Assembly (NCBI GenBank): GCA_963795435.1 | Contig: CAWCHV010000001.1 | Coordinates: 1-64,000 of the forward strand | Reading direction: 5' to 3' | Source: JAFKFI01 sp963795435 | GTDB lineage: Bacteria > Pseudomonadota > Alphaproteobacteria > Acetobacterales > Acetobacteraceae | DNA length: 64,000 nt | Shown: piece by piece, positions 17,419 through 27,050 of the stretch | Position numbering within the stretch: the stretch's first letter is position 1 | Layout: each line of letters begins with the position of its first letter | Made by a program: the position numbers and the translations under genes | Notes under the pieces: model-generated | Seen by the model: only the letters and a program-made list of their open reading frames with translations | Databases searched by the model: none | What the model was told of the DNA's origin: nothing

Positions 17419-18699
17419 CTAGAAAAAGACGAAGGTCCGGACCACGACGTTCTTGCGACATCTTGCGTCCGCGGGGGCGGTCGGATCGATGCAGGCAGTA
17501 TGGAAGGACCAGCGCGAGACGGAGCCGTCGGTCAGCGAGTCATAGCATTTGAGCATCGAGACCTCGTTGGTCTTCTGCTGGGGAAACCAGTACCACTCGT
17601 GGTTCGGACGATAGGTGAAGCGTGTCGTCTCGCCGACGCGGTCGTCGTAGACTCGGTAGTTGGTGATGTACGGCTGGTCGGCGAAGGACGGCCACGCGCA
17701 GAGCACGAAGGGGTATTGCTCGATCGTCTCGATCGGCTTCGCGAGATTGATCGACATGAACCGGCGCGACATCTTCGCGTCGGCCTCCTCCTCGGTGTAG
17801 TTCTGCGTGCGGCCAAAGTTCCGCAGGTTCCTGGTGAGCAGCTCGCGGCAGCGCACACGGCCGCTGTTGTCGTTCAAGTCGTTGTGCACAAGCATGGCGT
17901 AATTGGCGTTCACGCCCGGGTTCTTGGCGTCCTGGTCTTCCGTGCGGTCGCCCGCGTAGTCCTTGTCGAAGACGTCATGGTTATAGACCAGTGCGTCGGT
18001 CGCGTCCGGAAAGAACTCGAGCAGGAGTTTCTCGATCTCCGGATAGTACACCCGCTCCACCTCCGCCAAATCGTAGATGTTGGTGCACTTGGACTCGAGG
18101 TGCGCCAGCGAGAGGCCGAGCTTGTCCATGCATTCGGGGCTGTTGGGCGACAAGCCCGGGTAGTACTCGCCGATGCGCCGCGCGTCGCGCAGTACCAGCG
18201 GAAAGAACAGATCCCGCCGCCGGTTGTCCTGCTCGTTCTTCCGCAGGATCGCTGCATCGTCGGCGCGCGCCGGGTCGCGCCAGACGGCGCTGGACGGCAC
18301 GATGGAGTAGGTCGGCCGCTCATAGACGGTGTAGGGCAGAGGCAGCGCCACGCCGCCTTCGGGGGCTTTGATGCTGTTCGAGCTACGGATGTAGGCGACG
18401 CATCCGTCATAGTTGCGGAATGCGAGGCCCCATTTGGTCTTGATCGGGCCGGGTGGTGCCTTGTCGATCATGTCGACCACGCGCTGGCCTTCGCCCTCGG
18501 CGATTTCGACGAGCGCATCTCCGATCGCCTTGCCGGTTCCCGCGTCCCCGTCCTGGTCGAACGACATGTAGGAAAGGCCGCCATGCGCCGCGATTGGCGG
18601 CGGCTGCCCTGCCGTAAGCTGGAGCGGCGGCACATAGGCCGACGAAGCCGGCCCCGTCCCCCTCACGACGTTGTTGTCGGCGACCTCGATCTGGCTCAT
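17419..18699 (-). CDS. CmcJ/NvfI-family oxygenase or methyltransferase-like protein
   Basis: About 426 residues from ATG 18699 (MSQIEVADNN), chosen because upstream in-frame residues are low quality. Recognisable landmarks of the CmcJ/NvfI (AsaB, GA4-desaturase-like) family are VYNHDVFDKD, VHNDLNDNSGRVRCRELL, FMSINLAKPIETIEQYPF, and VLCAWPSF. Members act on secondary metabolites in fungi and bacteria. The His/Asp pairs are compatible with a non-heme iron site, which I infer only from the family. It sits 42 bases upstream of the Baeyer-Villiger gene on the same strand, so a shared transcript is likely. Confidence 0.75.
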   Translation of the reverse strand: MSQIEVADNNVVRGTGPASSAYVPPLQLTAGQPPPIAAHGGLSYMSFDQDGDAGTGKAIGDALVEIAEGEGQRVVDMIDKAPPGPIKTKWGLAFRNYDGCVAYIRSSNSIKAPEGGVALPLPYTVYERPTYSIVPSSAVWRDPARADDAAILRKNEQDNRRRDLFFPLVLRDARRIGEYYPGLSPNSPECMDKLGLSLAHLESKCTNIYDLAEVERVYYPEIEKLLLEFFPDATDALVYNHDVFDKDYAGDRTEDQDAKNPGVNANYAMLVHNDLNDNSGRVRCRELLTRNLRNFGRTQNYTEEEADAKMSRRFMSINLAKPIETIEQYPFVLCAWPSFADQPYITNYRVYDDRVGETTRFTYRPNHEWYWFPQQKTNEVSMLKCYDSLTDGSVSRWSFHTACIDPTAPADARCRKNVVVRTFVFF

Positions 18700-18920
18700 G
18701 GCTTTCCTCCGACTGTCTGTGTCCAACGGTGGCACACGGAACCCTCGATGGCCAGATGACGGCCTCCCGGTCATGCGATCATGCGCTGGGGTTCCCATGC
18801 GAGCGTCGCGTTCCTTGCTGCAGCGGGATATTTAAAAGGCAGCCAACTGTCCTTGTTCGGCCCGGGGCGCGCTCGGCACGACGCGTCGTAGAACGGGCGC
18901 GGGCCGAACCGCAGCGCCGG

Positions 18921-19226
18921 CTAGCGCGCGGCGACCCGCGCCACGGCCCGCCACGGTGTCCAGCCAACCGACCAGAACGTCATGACATAGGCCGCGTCTC
19001 CCGGCCGCCGCTGATCCCTCCCCGCTTGGTTGAGGGCCGTGTCCTCGGCGACGTGGCGCATCGCCTGCGTGTTGCCCCAGTGCACCCACGGCCAGGCCAG
19101 GGACGCCGCATCGTCCGGCCCCAGCCGCGGCACGGTGTCCGGCACCGGCACCCAGGGCGTGCAGGTCGAAGGAACAGGCTCGGCTGCGACCGAAGCGCGC
19201 CACGGCGAGATCACGGCGACGGCCAA
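18921..19226 (-). CDS. Hypothetical protein
   Basis: A frame of ~100 residues whose C-terminal half (AYVMTFWSVGWTPWRAVARV) is Trp-rich. No family recognised. The 500 bases between the CmcJ-like gene and the nitroreductase have no better candidate. It may be a fragment or a chance frame. Confidence 0.25.
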   Translation of the reverse strand: MAVAVISPWRASVAAEPVPSTCTPWVPVPDTVPRLGPDDAASLAWPWVHWGNTQAMRHVAEDTALNQAGRDQRRPGDAAYVMTFWSVGWTPWRAVARVAAR

Positions 19227-19299
19227 GGGCGTCGCGCAGCTGGCCGGCGACGATCCGAGCCGCGGTTAGGCTGAAAGCTATCGCGTGAATGCCGAATGT

Positions 19300-19860
19300 T
19301 TATCCTCGCCAGACTGAGATGAATTCTCGCATCGGGGGCCGCGGTGCGGGTGGTTTGGTACCGAGGCGGGTGCCGAGATAGAGGAAGCCGACGATCTCGT
19401 CCTCGTCGGTGAAGCCCAAGCCCCTTTTCACCCCGTCATCATAGGCGGGAGCGCCGGTCTTCCACATCGCGCCGTAACCCTGTGCATGGGCCGCCAGCAT
19501 GATGTTCTGCGCCGCCGCCGCCGCGGCCGAAATCTGCTCGATCTCGGGAATCTCATGGCCCTTCCGGACGTGCGCCGCGACGACGACGATGATCGGGGCG
19601 CGGAGCGCCTTGTCGCGCTCGCGCTGCAGCATCTGCGGCGACATGTCCGGCTCCCTGCGCTGCATGGATGCTGCCAGCAGTTCGCCGAAGGCCTCGCGCT
19701 TGTCGGTCGGAACGATTACAAAACGCCAAGGGTGAAGGCGGCCATGGTCCGGCGCCCGGACGGCGACCTCAAGCATGACATCGATCTCCTCCGCGCTGGG
19801 TCCAGGCGCCTCCAGCTTGACCGCCGAAACACGGCTCAGCAACAGTTCGATCGCATCCAT
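19300..19860 (-). CDS. Nitroreductase-family FMN oxidoreductase
   Basis: About 186 residues from ATG 19860 (MDAIELLLSRVSAVKL). Typical features are SRVSAVKLEAPGPS near the FMN phosphate site, APDHGRLHPWRFVIV, AAAAAAQNIMLAAHAQGYG, and GFLYLGTRLG near the end. This resembles the YdjA-type single-domain group that uses NAD(P)H to reduce nitro compounds or quinones. It lies between the two oxidative gene blocks on the same strand. Confidence 0.85.
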   Translation of the reverse strand: MDAIELLLSRVSAVKLEAPGPSAEEIDVMLEVAVRAPDHGRLHPWRFVIVPTDKREAFGELLAASMQRREPDMSPQMLQRERDKALRAPIIVVVAAHVRKGHEIPEIEQISAAAAAAQNIMLAAHAQGYGAMWKTGAPAYDDGVKRGLGFTDEDEIVGFLYLGTRLGTKPPAPRPPMREFISVWRG

Positions 19861-19951
19861 TGCTATCCTCCAGAGTACCGGCATGCCCACAGGCGGGGTG
19901 CGCGGCGCCAAGATGTCCAGTGTCACTGGCACATGAACACTCGAAGCCCGT

Positions 19952-21251
19952 TCAGTCGGCCGCGAGTTCCAGCAACTCGACGCCGAACTGCCGCGCGGCG
20001 TTGCCGCCCATCATGCGCGCGATGATCTCCTCCGGCACGTCGGCGCGCGCGAGCATGGCAATCGCGTCGTGGGCGGAGGTCGTGTCGTGCTGCGGATATC
20101 GCGAGCCCCAGACGATCTTCTCGGCGAAATCGTGTGGCAGCTTCTGGATCAGCCGCTCCTCGGCATCGAAGCCGAGCATCACGTTGCCTTCTTCCCACAT
20201 CTCCTCGGTATCGGTGCGCACCGGGTATTTGTGCAGCAGGGGGATGACGCGGGAGGAGGCTTCCATCTTCTCCAGCACCTCCTCCATCCACGACGCCTTG
20301 CCGTGCGCGACCACCACCTTCATCGCTGGGAAGCGCTGCATCACGGTGAAGCCGATCAGCGTCGAGGCGACGAACATGTGGTTGTCCAGCCAGTAGGAGA
20401 GGATCGGCGCCATCGGATGCCCGAGCGGCGGAAACGCGGTGAAGAACGACGTGCTGTGCAATCCGCCGCCGCCGCCGGAGAACGGTCCGCCGCCGCCGGC
20501 CTGCAGCGGCGCCTGGCCGAGCACGGTTCTTCACCTTCTCGACGAACTGCCCGTGCGATGTCCATTCCGGGTTCCACAGGCCCGGCGTCGGATGCACCGC
20601 CGCGACCAGGCCGAGACGCTCGAGCTCCGCCCAGAGCGGGTCGAAATACGGGCTGGTGAAGTACTGGCCCTGGAAGAACATCGGGCGAAGAAACGCGCCG
20701 CGAAAGCAGGGGTTGGCGGCGACGCGCCGCAGTTCCGCGAGCGTCGCGTCCATGTCCTGCAACGGTAGCATCGCAGCCGCGAAAAGCCGTCGCGGCGCGG
20801 CCTGGCAGACGTCGGCGATCCAGTCGTTATAGGCGCGGGCCAGCGCGTGCGCCGTATCCGGATCGGCGACGAGATGGAACCCCTCGGCGAACCAGGTCGG
20901 ATACAGGAACGCCTGGTCGATGCCCATCGCGTCCATGTCGGCCAGCCGCGCGCGAGGGTCCCACGCGCCCTCGTTCATCGGGTGGCGGACTTTGGCGTCG
21001 AGCCCGCCGACGTCGTCCCAGCTCATGCCGGGTCGCCATATCGCGTGCCGCGGCAGGTTGGGGTTCATCGTGTCGCGGATGATCTCGCCGTTGATCTTGA
21101 GATAGGAGTTGGTCGCGCCGTCGTGCCGCCAAAGGGCGTGCTTGCCCAATACGCGGAACTCGGGATCGAGGTACTTCTCCCAGAGCTCGGGCGGCTCGAC
21201 GACATGGGAATCGCTGTCGAACACCGCGATACGCTTGGTGATGGTTGTCAT
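19952..21251 (-). pseudogene. Amidohydrolase_2 family metal hydrolase/decarboxylase, frameshifted
   Basis: Starts at 21251 (MTTITKRIAVFDSDSHVVEP), where DSDSHV replaces the usual metal-binding DxH pair. MDAMGIDQAFLYPTW and LVAAVHPTPGLW are further landmarks. After HGQFVEKVKN (~20530) one base must be skipped to continue VLGQAPLQAGGGG, then MKVVVAHGKASWMEEVLEKM, IVWGSRYPQHD, and the end at 19952. Total ~430 residues. The family contains resorcylate decarboxylases and ACMSD-type enzymes, so ring-cleavage or decarboxylation is likely. A paralogue lies immediately upstream. Confidence 0.8.
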
Positions 21252-21262
21252 GATCGGATCCC

Positions 21263-22627
21263 CTACCAGCGCGTGACGGAAGCGTCGGCCGCGAGGGCGG
21301 CTTTCACCTCTTCCTCGGTCGGCCACCAGTTGGGGCGCTCGATCTCGGTGACGCGCTCGCGGATGATCTTCTTGGGCTGCTCGATGCGGTAGAGGCGGCG
21401 CGCGTTGTCGCCGAGGAACTTAGCCTGATTGGCGACCGGCAGATCGAATTGCTGCATCGTCTCCATCGCGCGCCAGGCGTCGTCGCCGTCATGGTGGTAG
21501 ACGTCGGACGACCAGGCGAGGATGTCGCCGTAGAATTCAGGGAAGCGCGGCGGCGGCGCCTCGTCGCCCTCGAAGCCGGTCATGCAATGCGCGAAGAACG
21601 TCTCGCTCGGCAGTCGCTTGAGCGGCGGCAGGGTGCGCTCATTGCGATACAGCCTCGCGGCCTTGTCGCACTCGTCGAGCAGGAAGCTGAGCCAGGTGGA
21701 GGACGCCTCGAACACCGCCGCCTTGAGGTTCGGGTGCCGCTCGAAGAAGCCCGACATCAGCACGCTCGTCACCCAGAGCGCCGCTTCCGATTGGAAATTC
21801 TGCACGTTGGTGAGGAACGAGTGCGCGATGCCGGACGCGGAGATGGTGCGCCGGATGAGCTCGGCGCCGGAATACTGTTCCGTATAACCGGGCGGCTTGA
21901 GCGCCCCGCCGGCGGGGAACGGGTGCATTCCGTACACCATGCCGGTCTCTTCCAGCGCGTTCCACACCGGCTCGTATTTCGGCTGCAACGGATAGTTGCC
22001 CATCGCGTCGATCGGCCGGACCAGCGCGACGTGGCAGCCCTGGGCCGCGACACGATGGACTTCCTGCACCGCGAATTGCGGGTTCTGCATCGGCAGCAGC
22101 GCCGCGAAGAACAGGCGCTCGGGGTCCGCCTTGGTGTATTCGTAGGCCCACTGGTTGTACGCCTTGCAGAACGCCTTGGCGCCGACCGCGTTGAGCAGCC
22201 AGGGATAGGTGTCGATGTCGGTCGGGATGATCATCACCTGATCGATCCCCTGCATGTCCATGTCGCGCAGCCGCGGCTCGGGTTCGTAGGAGCCGGCGAA
22301 GTCGAGATAGCCGACCTGCTCCTGCGTGAGCGCGGTGGCCGCGTTGAGATTGCGCACGTTCAGCGCGCGCTGGATGTCGTGCTTCACGCCAGGGCCGGCA
22401 TTGGAGATCACCCGCATCGTGCCGGGAATGCCGCCGCGCCGCGGCGAGCCGATGCCGACGCCGGCGCGGCCGTTGACGATAAGCTGCCGGCTCTCGTCGT
22501 CCCACCAGATCGTCGCCCGCAGCGCCTCCATCTCCTCGCGCGTGAGGTATTCGGCGGCGCGCTCCCAGATCAGCGGCGGCTCGGTGACGTGGGCGTCGCA
22601 ATCGAATGTGGCGAAGTCCTTCGTCAT
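21263..22627 (-). CDS. Amidohydrolase_2 family metal hydrolase/decarboxylase
   Basis: 454 residues, intact from ATG 22627 (MTKDFATFDCDAHVTEPP). FDCDAHV carries the first metal ligands; MQGIDQVMIIPTDIDTYPW, GCHVALVRPIDAMGN, YGMHPFP (metal His), AAVFEASSTWLSFLLDECD, and the terminal Asp near YGDILAWSSDVYHHDGDD complete the barrel. It is a paralogue of the adjacent downstream gene, only 12 bases away. Two non-identical subunits or two consecutive steps in one pathway are both plausible. Confidence 0.85.
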   Translation of the reverse strand: MTKDFATFDCDAHVTEPPLIWERAAEYLTREEMEALRATIWWDDESRQLIVNGRAGVGIGSPRRGGIPGTMRVISNAGPGVKHDIQRALNVRNLNAATALTQEQVGYLDFAGSYEPEPRLRDMDMQGIDQVMIIPTDIDTYPWLLNAVGAKAFCKAYNQWAYEYTKADPERLFFAALLPMQNPQFAVQEVHRVAAQGCHVALVRPIDAMGNYPLQPKYEPVWNALEETGMVYGMHPFPAGGALKPPGYTEQYSGAELIRRTISASGIAHSFLTNVQNFQSEAALWVTSVLMSGFFERHPNLKAAVFEASSTWLSFLLDECDKAARLYRNERTLPPLKRLPSETFFAHCMTGFEGDEAPPPRFPEFYGDILAWSSDVYHHDGDDAWRAMETMQQFDLPVANQAKFLGDNARRLYRIEQPKKIIRERVTEIERPNWWPTEEEVKAALAADASVTRW

Positions 22628-22685
22628 CGGGGCGAAATCGCTGAACCGGCATGATGCTTCCTCCGTCGATGGATTTCTTGTCGCG

Positions 22686-23697
22686 TCAGGCGGCGGCGGG
22701 ATCGTCCTCCAGCCAGCCCGGCGGTTCGGTCACGACGTCATTGCGGGCAAAGATCGCGTCGACAGCTGCCATGTCGGCGGCCGAGATGGACCAGCCGAGC
22801 GCGCCGAGATTTTCCTCCACCTCGGCGGCGCGGCGGAAGCCGACCAGGCCGGTGTGGACCGCCGGGTTGCTCAGCGTCCAGCGCAGCGCGAATTGCGGCA
22901 GGGTCTTGCCGTATTTCGCCGCGAGCGTCTTGAGCTCTTCCACCGCGCGCAGGTTTCGCGGGAAATGATCGGGGCCGAACATGGTGCGGAACAGGTTGAG
23001 GCCGCCGAGCGATCCGCGCTTCGAGCGCCAGTCGGTCTCGTCGAACTGCATGTCGGCGGTGAAGGCGCCGGTGAGCATCCCGTAGGCGAGCGAGCCGTAG
23101 GCCATGACGCCGACGCCCTGTGCCGCGCACCACGGAAAAATCTCGCGCTGCATCCGGCGGTCGAACATGTTCCAGCCGTATTGCACGACGTCGATCCGCC
23201 GCAGCTTCATGCAGGCTTCGAGCTGCGAGCAGACGGAAATTGGAAACGCCGACATAGCGCGCCTTGCCCTGGCGGACGATGTCGTCCAGCGCCCGCATGG
23301 TCTCCTCGAACTTCGTGTTGAGGTCGGGCCAATGCACGAGATAGACGTCGACGTGATCGGTTTCGAGATTGCGCAGGCTCTGTTCGAGCGAGGCCATGAT
23401 GCGCTGCCGGCTGCTGTCGCGGCGGTTGGGCGCCTCCGGGTAGCCGACGCCGACCTTGGTGACGAGGCAGACATCGCGCCGGCGCGACCCGAGCGCGCGG
23501 GCGAGCGCCTGCTCGGAGATGCCCATGCCGTAGGCTTCGGCCGTGTCGAAGCAATTGATGCCGGCATCGAGCGCGCGATGCACCGCCTGGTCGAATTGCG
23601 CGGCGTCGATCGGGCCGTAGGTGCCGCTGATTTCCCAGCAGCCAAAGCCGATGGCGGAGACTTTCAGATCGGTGCGGCCGAATTGTCTGTATTCCAT
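22686..23697 (-). pseudogene. Aldo/keto reductase, frameshifted
   Basis: Starts at 23697 (MEYRQFGRTDLKVSAIGFG). The catalytic Asp/Tyr region GINCFDTAEAYGMG, the Lys region DVCLVTKVGVG, and the His motif VDVYLVHWPD are all present. After YVGVSNFR (~23235) the frame shifts to SQLEACMKLRRIDVVQYGW and then runs AAQGVGVMAYGSLAYGMLTG to 22686. Total ~335 residues. It should reduce aldehydes or ketones with NADPH. The upstream regulator reads into this gene without an intervening stop. Confidence 0.8.
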
Positions 23698-24418
23698 TGC
23701 CGTTTCCCCCCTGGTCTGTTTTGAAGCTCGCTGCCCGGATGCCTGGTCTGAAAAAACGAAGCGCACTACCAGATCGGCGACGAGATCGATAAATCTGTCC
23801 TCGGCGACCGGCGGAGCCTTGCCGGAGAAATAGTCGAACATCAGGAAGAGCACCGCGTGGTTGACGACCCAGATCGCTTCCTCAAGGTCGGCGTGTCGCA
23901 GTGTCGCATTGCTAGAAACGAGAAATGCCTTCGACGCAGCCTGGTGCCGGGTGGATAGGAACTCCAGGCACATATTTTTCAGAACGTTCGCGAGCTGCGG
24001 AGGCAGGCCCGCGAGCAGTGGGCCGAGGCACCGGATCCGCCGCGCGGATTCGATCAGAAAGGGACGGATCAGCGCCTTCGGGTCCGTGCTCGGTGTGTTG
24101 CTTACGATCCGACTGATCACCCCCTCCCAATGCTCTCCCAGATCCCGCTGGAGCAGAGCTACAATCGCCGATTCCTGCGATGAGAAGGTCCTGGTAAAAC
24201 GAGCCCGGCCCGATCCCCGCCCGCTGACAAACGCGCTCGACCGAGAGTGCGTCGTAGCCTTCGCCGCGGATGAGCTCATCGATCACGTCCAGAACCGCGG
24301 ACACGAGCCGACGGGAGCGCTGCTGCTTCGGCTGCTTGCGCATCGCGGCGTCGAAGGCCGGAAGCTCGAGGACCGGGGCAGCATCCAAAATGCGAGTCCG
24401 ATCAATGATTACTCGCAT
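23698..24418 (-). pseudogene. TetR-family transcriptional regulator, frameshifted
   Basis: The N-terminus (from 24418, or from MRKQPKQQRSRR further in) has the TetR helix-turn-helix GYDALSVERVCQRAGIGPGS followed by FYQ. One base is out of place near 24190. The next frame continues FSSQESAIVALLQRDLGEHW, EFLSTRHQAASKAFLVSSN, and AVLFLMFDYFSGKAPP, a normal ligand-binding domain. It then runs without a stop straight into the reductase start (KQTRGETAMEYRQFG). It probably represses the catabolic operon downstream, by analogy with other TetR genes in this position. Confidence 0.72.
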
Positions 24419-24767
24419 TGTAGGATCGCTAAAGGTCGGCCGGCAAGCCCGCTATAACTGACGCAAGACGGCGGGCTCGGACAGAGTCAATGGCGGCATC
24501 CGGACGCCCAGTGGGCAGCCGCTCTACTCTGACCGGGCGATCGAGCTGGTGCTGACCATGCGGCTCGTCTTCCATCTCGCGTTTCGGCAAGCCGCGCCGT
24601 TCACCCGATCCTGCTGCGGCTGCTCAGGCTCGAGCTGTCCGTCCCGGATCATTAGTCGCCTGCACTTTCATGCAGCATCCCGATGATCGTTGTCATTTTT
24701 GCGATCTACGCACGATCTACGCCGATTACCGGCGACTGGATCGCCGACCCGCTGCCCGCATTGAGGG
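24419..24767. other. Gap upstream of TetR gene
   Basis: About 350 bases up to the IS630-family element. A likely location for the divergent TetR promoter; no coding frame of quality was seen. Confidence 0.3.
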
Positions 24768-25846
24768 CTAGTGGAGCGAATTCAACGCTTGGTGCCCTCG
24801 ACGCACGGCGGCGATGATCTTGTCCGGGTCCTTGGTCCAGCGGAAGGGGCGCGGGTCGTCGTTGGCCTGTGCGACGTAGCGATTGATTGCCTGCTGGAGC
24901 GAGACGATGGAATGGAAGACGCCGCGCTTGAGCCGCTGCTTGGTGAGTTTGGCGAAGAAACCCTCGACGGCGTTCACCCAGGACGCCGAGGTTGGCGTGA
25001 AGTGGAACGTGAAGCGCGGGTGCCGTGCGAGCCATCCGATCACCTTGGGGTGCTTGTGGGCGGCGTAGTTGTCCAGGATCACGTGGATCAGCTTGCCGGC
25101 GGGGATGTCGCGCTCGATGGCGTTGAGGAAGCGGATGAACTCCTGGTGGCGATGGCGCTGCATGCAACGGCCGATCACGCGGCCCGCCAGCACGTCGAGG
25201 GCTGCGAACAGTGTGGTCGTGCCGTGCCGCTTGTAGTCGTGCGTCATCGTGCCGCACCGTCCGCGCTTGAGCGGCAGACCCGGCTGGGTGCGGTCGAACG
25301 CCTGGATTTGGCTTTTCTCGTCGACCGACAGCACGACCGCGTGGGCCGGCGGATCGACGCACAGACCGACGATGTCGCGTAGCTTGGCCGCGAAGCGCGG
25401 GTCGTTGGACAGCTTGAATTGGCGCAGCCGGTGGGGTTGCAGGCCATGCACGCGCCAGATGCGCTGCACCGAGCTGACGCTGATCAGGACCTGCTTGGCC
25501 ATGGCCGGCGCGGTCCAGTGCGTCGCTTCGCCGGGAGGCGGCCCGAGCGTGAGCGCCACCACCCGTTCGGCGACCTCCGGGGCCAGCGGTGCGATGCCCG
25601 GCGGGCGGGTCTTGTCGCGCAGCAGGCCATCCACGCCCTCCTGCAGAACCGCTCCTGCCAGCGCCAAACGCAGGTCTTGGCCACCCGCGCCCGACGCATG
25701 ACCTCGGCCGTGCCGCAACCTTCGGCGGTCAGCAGCACGATCCGCGCGCGCCAGGCGTGTTTCTGTGGCCTGTTGCGGTCGGCGGCGATGACGAGAAGCC
25801 GCTCGCGGTCCGCAGGAGTGACGTCGACGATGGTGCCAGTGCGCAT
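24768..25846 (-). pseudogene. IS630-family transposase, frameshifted
   Basis: The N-terminus from 25846 (MRTGTIVDVTPADRERLL) includes the helix-turn-helix ARVAKTCVWRWQERF. It then shifts frame near 25655 to LQEGVDGLLRDKTRPPG. The DDE triad is complete: VVLSVDEKSQIQAFDR, IHVILDNYAAHKHP, and TSASWVNAVEGFF. It ends NSLH at 24768. There is no long A-tract at the shift, so damage or an assembly indel is likelier than programmed slippage. Confidence 0.78.
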
Positions 25847-25918
25847 ACGCCCGAGTCGCACGCCGATCCGAGCCGGGGGAATCCCAAAAGGACTTGACCG
25901 TCAGATTTCGTCCACTAA
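24768..25918 (-). mobile_element. IS630-family element (different from the three-copy one)
   Basis: The ends are short related inverted repeats: CTAGTGGAGCGAATTC at 24768 and, read inward from 25918, TTAGTGGACGAAATCTG. The transposase stop codon lies in the right repeat. It is inserted in glycerol kinase: immediately outside 25918 the sequence reads PYFSATKIAWILD in frame for that enzyme. Confidence 0.7.
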
Positions 25919-27036
25919 CCCTACTTCTCCGCGACCAAGATCGCTTGGATCCTGGACAACGTTGCAGATGCCCGTGCGCGCGCCGAGCGGGGCGAATTGC
26001 TGTTCGGCACCATCGATTGCTTCCTGCTGTGGCGCCTGACCGGCGGCCAGGTCCACGCGACCGACGCGACGAACGCCAGCCGCACCATGCTGTTCGATAT
26101 CAACCGTGGTGTTTGGGACGAGGAGTTGCCGCGGCTGTTTCGCGTGCCCGTCGTTATGCTGCCAGAGGTCCGCGACAACGCGGCCCTATTCGGGACCACC
26201 GCGTCCGGCCTGTTCGATGCGCCGATTCCGATCGCGGGCATGGCTGGCGATCAGCAGGCGGCCTTGGTCGGACAGGCCTGCTTTGCCCCCGGCCTGGTCA
26301 AGTCGACTTACGGTACCGGGTTGCTTTGCCCTGATGAACACGGGCGATCGGCCAGTGTTCTCCACCAATCGCCTGCTGACCACGATCGGTTACCGGCTGG
26401 CCGGGAAAACCACCTACGCGCTCGAGGGAGCGATCTTTGTCGCCGGCGCGGCAGTGAAGTGGCTGCGCGACGGGATCGGACTGATCACGCATGCGTCGCA
26501 CACCGACGATATGGCGACGCGCGTTCCCGACGCCCATGGTGTCTACATGGTGCCGGCGTTCGTCGGCCTGGGTGCGCCGCATTGGGATCCGCATGCGCGC
26601 GGGCTGATCTGCGGCCTGACTTTGGAACTCGACGGCGGCGCATATCGCACGTGCGGCGCTGGAATCCGTCGCTTACCAGACCCATGACCTGCTGCAGGCG
26701 ATGTCTGCCGATGCGAGCGGTGCGGCGCGGACGCTGCGCGTCGATGGAGGCATGTCGGCGAACAACTGGCTTTGCCAGTTCCTGGCCGATATGCTGCGCA
26801 TTCCGGTCGAGCGGCCGGCGGTGCTGGAAACAACCGCGCTCGGGGCGGCGCTGCTGGCCGGGCTTGCGACCGGTCTCTACCCGGACTTCGAGGCGGCCGG
26901 GGAAGCGCGGGAGCCGGCTCGCCGGTTCGAACCTCGAATGGACACGGCGCTGCGCGCGCGTATGCTGGACGGATGGCGGGACGCGCTGAGCCGAGCGCTG
27001 CTGCCGAAGGCGTCGGGTCAGCCCCTCGTCACATAA
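25919..27036 (+). pseudogene. glpK: Glycerol kinase, 5' truncated by IS, two frameshifts
   Basis: Opens abruptly at the IS border with PYFSATKIAWILDN, typical of residue ~140 of glycerol kinase. GTIDCFLLWRLTGG, TNASRTMLFDINRGVWDEE, and GMAGDQQAALVGQACF follow in one frame. A shift near 26325 leads to MNTGDRPVFSTNRLLTTIGY and AIFVAGAAVKWLRDG. A second near 26640 leads to AHIARAALESVAYQTHDLL, LRVDGGMSANNWLCQFLAD, and LGAALLAGLATGL, ending at 27036. The first ~140 residues, including the N-terminal ATPase motif, are missing, so it cannot be active. The adjacent ABC importer, and a glycerol-3-phosphate dehydrogenase further on, fit a glycerol/sugar locus. Confidence 0.85.
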
Positions 27037-27050
27037 CAGCAGGAACAGGG

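Noticed and set aside
15787..18759. A 990-codon open frame on the plus strand
   Set aside because: It runs antisense to the intact Baeyer-Villiger and CmcJ-like genes. Its translation is Arg/Val/Asp-rich with no motif, as expected for a GC-rich shadow frame.
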